From Owenia fusiformis (taxonomy: Eukaryota > Annelida > Polychaeta > Sabellida > Oweniidae), in assembly GCA_903813345.2 (NCBI GenBank), contig CAIIXF020000009.1:31373259-31437258 (forward strand): DNA of 64,000 nt, read 5' to 3'. Made by a program: the position numbers and the translations under genes. Below, one piece after another: positions 37,001 to 46,000 of this stretch (the first letter of the stretch is position 1; each line of letters starts with the position of its first letter). The notes under the pieces were generated by a model. The model searched no databases. It saw nothing but the letters and a program-made list of their open reading frames with translations, and was not told the origin of the DNA.

Positions 37001-40000
37001 TTTGACCTTGAGAAGGTCATTGAAGGTCAAATGTCAAATCTTAAGTCAAATCTTAAGTCAGATTTGAATTTCTGAGAACACGTAGATGATTTTGAAAAAA
37101 AAATTTAGTCAATTTGAAGCAAGTTGAAAACAGACCTTTTTGACCTTGAGAAGGTCAAATGTCAAATCTAAAGTCAGATTTGAAGGTCAAATGTCAAATC
37201 TAAAGTCAGATTTGAATTTCTGAGAACATGTAGATGATTTTTAAAAAAAATTTAGTCAATGTGAAGCAAGTTGAAAAAAGACCTTTTTGACCTTGAGAAG
37301 GTCATTGAAGGTCAAATGTCAAATCTAAAGTCAGATTTGACCTTCTGAGAACATGTAGAAAAAATTGAAGTCAGTCTAAACAGTATTTGTTAAGTTATAG
37401 GAAGTTGTAAGAAATTGTTACAGAAGCCGGACGCCGGACGCCAGACGCCGGACGCCAACCTCCAACCGCCGTCGCAAAAAAACGGAGACCATAACAATAT
37501 GTCACCACTTTTGGTGGTGACATAATAAAAAAAAATCAACCAAAATCTAACTGTCACTCTTTAATGTCTGTTGCCCAATTACTTAATGCCAAATACAATG
37601 TCATTACTATCAAAATGTACCTATTAACCTTTGGAAAACATACAATCTGCCAGTCATGCATTGCATGCAACCAAATCATGATTTTAGGAACTGATTGTTA
37701 ATAGTCATATAAACATTTGAGATGCCTACATAACCATCATTAATCAACAATGAAAAAATCTACTTTGAAATATTATTCCCTAACTTAGGCATTATTACGG
37801 GTTTATTATGGTTCCGTTTGCATGTTATTCTGCTACTACATGTATTATCAGATCCTAGTGGCCAATCTGTCTGAAAAGTCACTGGAATATTATATTCTCT
37901 CTATTAATTAATCATGGGGTATATCCCTACTCTACATTGCTTGTGGGAGTTAAAGAATGCATATTGTTGGATTAAATATGTAATCAAGTTCATGAGAAAT
38001 TAGCCTTGCCCAAGTCGGTCTCTTTTACATATCTTGGTTTCAAGATCAGATAAGTAAAAAAATACTGACTTGGGCAAGACTAATGAGAAATGGATAAGGA
38101 CAATACTGATTCAGATCACAAAGCTATAGTTAACTGATTAAGAAACATTATGCCATGGATATCTATGTTTACAGTGCTATTGTATACACTATACAATTAA
38201 ATTGATATCAGATAGAAAGCTCTTGAATTGGTAATTCTGGGCCACACTACACAAGTTATCTTTGTATTAGTGTTACATTTATATAAAAATTCTTAACTTT
38301 AATTGATATCGTCATTATAATATACACAATACATTAACATGCAAAATTTCACCACCTGTCATTTGTCACAGACCCTGAACACCATCCACAAGAAAGTTGG
38401 AGACCAACACAATATGTCACCACATATGGTGGTGACATGAAATAGGAATCATCATTCAATTGTGGATACATCTTACAATTCAGCAACATTACAGTTCAAA
38501 CTTGACAGAGGGAGACTGGGGCATTTCATCATTATCATATGAAAATAAAATTCACTCCCCTCCATAAGTTTGGCAACCTTTTTCCCCCATTGAACTATGT
38601 GTTAAAGCCTCTTTACCTTTGAATTTTTATTTACTTAACCTGCGATGAAAATACTTATACTATTGATGGAAACGTAATTTGACTTTAATTCAAATACCTC
38701 CAAATTTTCTAAAAAATTTTCCTCAATTACAATAGGTCGAAAATTGATGATGAATTTTTGAAAATCGACATTCCCATGTTAACCAATGGGAAATAGTAGG
38801 TTTGCCGAAAGTCATATGACAGAATATCGATCCATCCGAGTCTCTGCAAAAAATACGAGTTAGGCAGGCAATTGAATTTGCTAACTTTATTGAACCCAAA
38901 ATTGATATGTTTCTTCAGGTTCAACAAAGTTATAGGGCTTTAAAGTCGAGATTGTTTTCCAAAAGACCTCTCCCATTGAAATAACAATAACCTCTTCAAG
39001 ATGGCTTCAAGATCATACCAAAAGGAAATGAATTCCAATAACTGCTTTATAAGCACAAGGACAAATATTTCCTCAACATTCTTGTTGCCATGACTCTCTC
39101 TAAATAAAGTCCTAGTATTCAGAGCATGTAAAAATATTACATGTTTTGATTTGTAATGCCTCTTGCCAATATACACGGGATACCAGAGTATCCGCGTATA
39201 TTGAGTATGACCGGTTCTTAGGCTACGAATATGACCTGTTTTGGAAAGTCATGAGAGGCACAGCTGCTTAAAAATGGAAAATAAAGGTTAACTTCTATAT
39301 TATCCTTTTTGAAATTGTGTTTGTTGAATATAGTTTATGCTGTATTTAATAGTAATGTAACAAAAAAATGTTAAACATGAGCTATTTTAGCAATGTAACT
39401 GTTCATAATGGAATATCAATCAGAAAGTACAGATTTCTCGCCTTAGAGCCAAATCATTAATATCACAGTAGAAAAAAACAAATCCCAAACCTTTTTATGG
39501 CTAACCTGAACAAGATCTCCAAATCTCAGTTTATATGATCCCCCGTAGAGTGAGCAAGAGAAGGATTTATCTTTTCCCAGAGGATACGCTTGTGAAATGT
39601 CATGGAAACGAGTGTAACACGGCCCACTGATTGATGTGATCGGAATGTTACCGGTGTAGAATACGAGTGTATGCGGTGCATGATAGGAATTTATCCGAAT
39701 GTGAGCGGTGTAGAATACGAGTGTATGCGGTGCATGAGACGAATTTATCCGGTACAGGATTTCAGCATACCCAACAATTCTCCAATGTTTATATTTTCAA
39801 ATACATGATAAACTTTTCTTTCCATACATTGTAATGTATTGGTATAAAACCTGTCTTATTATATTACTGAAATTCGATAAGAAATGTTCTAAAAGCATAT
39901 TTTGCCATTACTTTCGCCAACATTCTGAAATCGGGTCAACTGATTTAACCACAAATCTACAAAAGGTCTGAAATGGGACAACATAATTATAATCAAACAA

Positions 40001-43000
40001 GGCTATTGTTTTCGGTCTACGTTTAACTGAATTCTTTTGGAAAAAATAGGCTCTTGACACTATAAGTCATCTACTCTTATTTAGTTCTTCCCACGTTATA
40101 TTGGAGACCTACTGCAAGCGTCTGAAGAGCCTCAACATTCTGGTATTTCGAATTACCTTTTGCATCTGTCACCGCTAAAAGTCGTATCCAAACACCGGTT
40201 AAATGCCGATCCAAGACATTTCACAACCGTATTCTCCAATAATGGGGCACCAGTGACATTCGTATTCTCAAAAATTCAAAGATGTATCATATTTGGACAG
40301 AGTAGGCTAAATTATTTAAAATATTCATGACTAATTCGTAGATCTAGCTACATATTATACATAAGATGTGTCATCCTCTTCGGAGTTGCGTTGTGTTACA
40401 CAAAAACTGATCAAAGATGCTGGAAACTAGGATTTTACGGCTTCAATCTAATATTAATACGTTTTCTGTTGATTAAGGACCCTTGTGATATGCCTGGCAT
40501 TATAAGTATACCAAGTATCATTCATTGACCAAGTAGGATAAAAAGAAAACGTTCGAAAGTGTTCATAAAAAGCAAGTACTCACCTCGTCTGTTTATTGGA
40601 ACAGAAATACGGTCACACTCGTAAGCTTAGAACCGGTCATACTCAATATACGCGGATACTCTGGTATCCCGTGAATATAGGGATTCGACATACATGAAGA
40701 TTGATTTTATTCATCAACATCAAAAGTCATGTTTCCAGAATAAAATGTGTACTTCACCGTCAAAATATTTACACAGCAGATTTCATCCCCTATGAAGAGA
40801 TTGAATCATTTTAGCAACATGAATTAAATCAATGAATACCCAGTCAAGTGTCTAAGGAGAACTTTGTAAATACTGACAACTTGGAATAAAAAGGAAAAAT
40901 CAATGTTCATTTAGAAAATCAAATATTAACACAATGCTTTAACTTATCAGGTTAATGGGAACCTTTTGATGAAGAGGTATTAGCTTATTAGGAATTCATT
41001 CACCAATAATGTAAAAATGCTTTAAATATACACAAGCTGAATAAAAAATGTATTAAGTAAAAGTGGCAGCAAAGAGTATATAAAGCGCTGGATCTTCTTG
41101 TGGAAGAGTATTCCAATGTTTCCCTTTCAACATTTATTTTATTACCTGGAAAAAGGACTGAAATACTGACTGATATTATAGGGGAATAATTAAAGATTTA
41201 AGATCCAGGCATGTCCAAATTCATTGAAATTGAAATAGGGGATGTAAACCTTAATTTTCAAAATTTTTGCCAAATAATCTTATAAGTCAAAACATTACAA
41301 TCATACTCTGAAGTCAGAATTGTTTGATCTTTTAGAAAAGAATGTTGTTAAATGTGGAGAATATTTAAAAGTTACTCTCGATCAGCTCATCTTTAGTATA
41401 TGTTGCAACTTTCTTTCAGTTGTTTTGGGTCGTAGGGAGGGGTATTAATAGTGATGGCTCCTCGTGTCTAAAATAAATCCGATTTCAAGTTCAAGTATTG
41501 ATATAGTGGGAAAACGTGACCAATTACACAGTCTCAGCATACAGATTATAAACCTGTATCAATCAATACCTTCCCTCTTGGTCGCATAAGGCAATTATTT
41601 ATGCTTGCACATATGGATTTGGAATACGGGGTTTGGTATTTCGCCTACAGTGAATTCCATTAAAATATTGAATGATAAAATCAATTTCCAAAAATATATA
41701 AAGAATACTGTAAAATATTTAATGCAATGTCACCTTAATTGATTGAGTGCGAACTAAGCGTTCTACTTTATACGGAAATTATGTATCAATGAGAATCAAG
41801 TACTGATGCCACATGTAATTAAAGGGGTCTTAATTTTGAGTACAAACAGGTTTAGTTATCCAATAACTGATGTGCAATTAGGGCAAGGGTGTATCAAGGG
41901 CATTCTGACAATGCACTATACTATATCTAGTGGTAATTGTCTTTATCCTATGCCAAGTAGATTTTTAGGGAGATAAGTTGGTAAGATATATCCCGTATCC
42001 TGATTTTGAGGTTTCCATATCCAGAACCTCAATATCTCCTGCCATATCTCCCGCTTCGGTGCATATCTTCCCGCTTCCGGTAAGTAGTGGAAATGCAATA
42101 AAATGACTTTGCATATGAATGATTTGTTTATTTTTTACACCTTGTACTATTGAAATGACCATAGCCCCTGAAAACTCAACTTGGTATAGGATAAAGCACT
42201 TATGTATGGTCGGTTTGGATATTGGGTTCATCCCTCGTGAGATATGCACATCTACCTTCGGTCCCTATGGTCCCTCAGGTAGATGTGCTTATCTCCCTCT
42301 GGATAAACCCCATATCCAAAACCTCCCTGTACATAACCCTTATTTATGACACATTGTTCCTTTTATCTTTCACTATTGTGTCTAATATCAGATTATTTTT
42401 CTCTTAAATATGGGGTACATGCTGTTGTACCACGAGGGTGAAATGAAGTCTCTTAAAGGAGATGCCTCCTATGACTGTTAACAAATAACTGTAATCATAC
42501 CTCTAAATAAGACATCTTCACTTTATAAACCATGTGGTTCTTGGTTCTCTCCATCTCCAGGAAGAGATCATTGAGGGCCAGGGCCATAATGCCAATATTG
42601 TCATCACGTCCAAGCATGGTGTACGTCTTGCCTGCTCCTACAGTTACAATGGAAGCGTTATTATAAATTAAAGTAAGACCTGTCTAAGTGGAACACCTTT
42701 GGTACCTCTAAAAAGTGTTCTTATAGAGGTTCATTTAACATTAAGTCAGACAGTCTTGGAACTCTCAAAAGTGTTCCACTAACAAAGGTGTTCCACTTTT
42801 AGTGGTGTTCCACTTTGCACGTTTAACTGTTTTTACCTTTTCAGCAGTAATTCCAAAATATAATTAGTTTAAACAAGATATTTTTATCTCACTTTTGTTC
42901 ATATGTTTATTGTTTATCTTACACTTTGTGCTGTTTCATTTGAGAACCAAATATATTTTACCGTGTAATCTATCTCCACAGAATGTAAATATCTTTGAAC

Positions 43001-46000
43001 TCTTGTGATTTGCTCTAATGACCAACATTTTTAAAGACTAAGGGATTTCTACATGTCACTCTGATATCATAATATTTGAGCATGTAGTATAAAGTTTTAG
43101 TTATTTGACTGTTTAGAGGCCTTGATGGGTAGTTTTACTCTTGAGTTATTTCTTAAAAATATTAAATAGAACATATCATGAAATTGATTTGTCTTAATAT
43201 TCCTGTTGTTATATTATATATGTAAATTCGAATCAGGAATAATTATCTTCATTTTTTCTTATCTATAATTTTTAATTCCCCCTGCCCAATCATTTCATTA
43301 TATCCAGACCTACCTGTAGCACCATAAGCAAACACCGTGGCATTGTATCCATTGATGACATTCTCTATGAGGCCTTTGGTAGTCTTCTCATAAACTTCAG
43401 CCTGGAAGTACAAAGTTTGACAGTTATATTTATGAATTAGGTATAGTCTTACATCAAATCCCTGGACCCCTGACCTAAATGTCAACTTCACTCTGGGGTA
43501 AGGTGTGTAGGTGTATTACATTTTTACTATTTCAGGTATAGTACATCAAATGAATGGATTGCTGAAATATGGCCAGTTGGGGTGGAACAAACATAACAAC
43601 AAAAATGAAGTTTGTACTATGTTATAAGATGTATACTGTATCTAGTATTTAATTGTTCAATGACTTTATTGGTTTATGTTTATTGAATATATTTGACTCC
43701 AATGTTATCAGTTTCAGTTTGGTCATAGTCATTCATTTCAAGATCTTATAAAAAAAATATTAATGTAAAGTTCAGTGGAACCTGTTAAATGGAACACCTC
43801 TGTTAGAGGAACACTTTTCAGAGTCCTAACACCAATACACTTAATGTTAATGAACCTCTATAAGTGGAACACCTCCCATGAGTAACACTTTTTAGAGGTA
43901 CAAAAGGTGTTCCACTTGAACAGGTTTTACTCTATAACTTTTTGTAACTTGTTATTGTACTTCTTGTTATTGCACTTCTTGTTATTGCACTTCTTGTTAT
44001 TGCACTTCTTGTTATTGCACTACTCGCACATGGCTTGCAAAAACATTATATTTTCTGTGTTCATTGAATGATTCAGGAAACATGAATCACTTGTCATAAG
44101 GTACATGTATCCTAGCTTAAAAAGTGTCAGATAAAAATCATAATGGAAAGCTAATTCCTGCAAATTGTGACCAGCTGAGCTCCTTAATTAAAGTTGAGAC
44201 AATGACTAGATTGTGACAAATATTAGAATAGAAGCAATCTTTTCATATTATTTCACCATTCAATCTGTTTTCTGAGAAAATAATTATCTGATCAAACATG
44301 AACATTAAATTGAAAAATGAAAATGAAATAAACGGGCTATAAAAGCCAGAAAAAAACAACAAAAAAACATTAAGATGCCAAATTTCCAAATCCTAGTCTT
44401 ACTTGCATTACTAATTACATATCTACGGATTGATCAATATCCCATTTGCCCTTTTTGTACTTGTTGTACTTGCCATGCAGTGACACATATATTCCCTGAT
44501 TCAATCATGATGGCAGTGCTATGGCAGTACATTGAACCAAAGGTTATTACTGCAATACAAAGCAAGTGTGGCATATCATGAAATATTAACGACAATAATT
44601 GTTTGGAAATGGAAATAATGCTTTCTAACTGCGTAAGTATTGTTATGTTGATGTCATAACATTGTTATATTAGAGATACCTGTAGCGTTAATAAGTCAAA
44701 CTCTTTATCACCTTCTCTGACTCAGGAAGGAATACTCTATTGGAAAATAATGGAAATGAAGACTCACGCAAAGTTAATCATTAACAAATCCATGAATACC
44801 TACAGCTTAATATAATAACATTCAGCATGTAATTTTAGATTTCATTGACACAGAGGAATGTAAATCTTTAGTTTACAGAACAATAAATATACTTTTTTAA
44901 TCTTCCTATACAGTATGTTTTCATTTATTTTGCTAATTATACAATTCTTTTATTGCATTCCTAATCCTATATTAATAAGTTAAGTATTACTTGAAGGTAT
45001 ATATCCCAATGAAATCAGTAATACTGAAAATGATTTCATAGATAAAGTATATGTACGTAACTTCTAACGAAAGTCTATGTGTTAATTAGCTTTAAGTAAA
45101 CTTCCTTTCTCTAGAGTCATACGTCATGTTTGTCTATATTAAGGTACATGTAAAAGACTCACAGACAAATGTCTCACAGACGAAAATTATTTTTCATCAA
45201 TAGATGTCCACATTTTCTAAATAAGGCTTATTTTGTATGAAGGGAATTTTTCAAAAACCTCTCCTTTTACTAGAACCTTTTTATGCCAAACTTTTTTAAT
45301 CTACCTATTTACAGTGTGTTTTCATTTATTTTGCTGATTATACAATTCTTTTATTGTGTTAAGCTAAGTATAACTTGTAAAGTATAAAACCTAATAAAAT
45401 CCTAATTTAGTAATACTGAAAATGATTTAACAGATAATGTTTATGTACATAACTTCTAATGAAAGCCTATATGTATGTGTTAATTAGCGTTAAGTAAACT
45501 TCCTTTCTCTAGGGTCATGTATGTCTGTCAATATTAAGGTACAAAGACTCACAGACAAATCGTCTCACAGACAAAAATGATTTTTCATCAATAGATGTGC
45601 ACTTACACCTTTCAAAGTAAAATATTTAAAACTCATTAATGTTGAATAAAATGGTGCAGTTAATTCATCATGCTTTCTAATATATTTAATTTTCTGAAAA
45701 GAATGTTCTCTACCACAGAAAACATTATGCCTTTATTCTCCACAGTTATTTTTTAAAAAAATAGGCCAAGCTACAAAAGTAGGTCAACTTGCAAAAACAG
45801 GTCAAATTAAATACAATAATACTTGTATAACTCAATACAATTAACAGAATAAGGCCATCATAAAATCATTATCTTGCTATCTAAGATTTACACAGACAGG
45901 TGGGTGGAAAGGGTGAGTGATTTCATAAGTTTATGCAGCAAAACTCAGATGCTAATTATAATAGGCAGTTACCAGTTTCACCACCAGGTGACTCGTTTGG

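Larger units (their letters stand above)
32193..42500 (-). other. KIF19 intron 5, 10.3 kb
   Basis: By far the longest intron of the gene, splitting the motor domain between MSYLE and [10 protein letters not shown]. It holds most of the mobile and satellite DNA listed separately (mariner remnant, satellite-bearing element, two short relatives, minisatellite, 1.5 kb inverted-terminal-repeat element, hairpins). I found no exon of another gene in it. Confidence 0.75.

Noticed and set aside
37425-37460. GACGCCGGACGCC run as a GC-rich promoter
   Set aside because: It is part of the 3' portion of the satellite-bearing repeat, with no gene start nearby.
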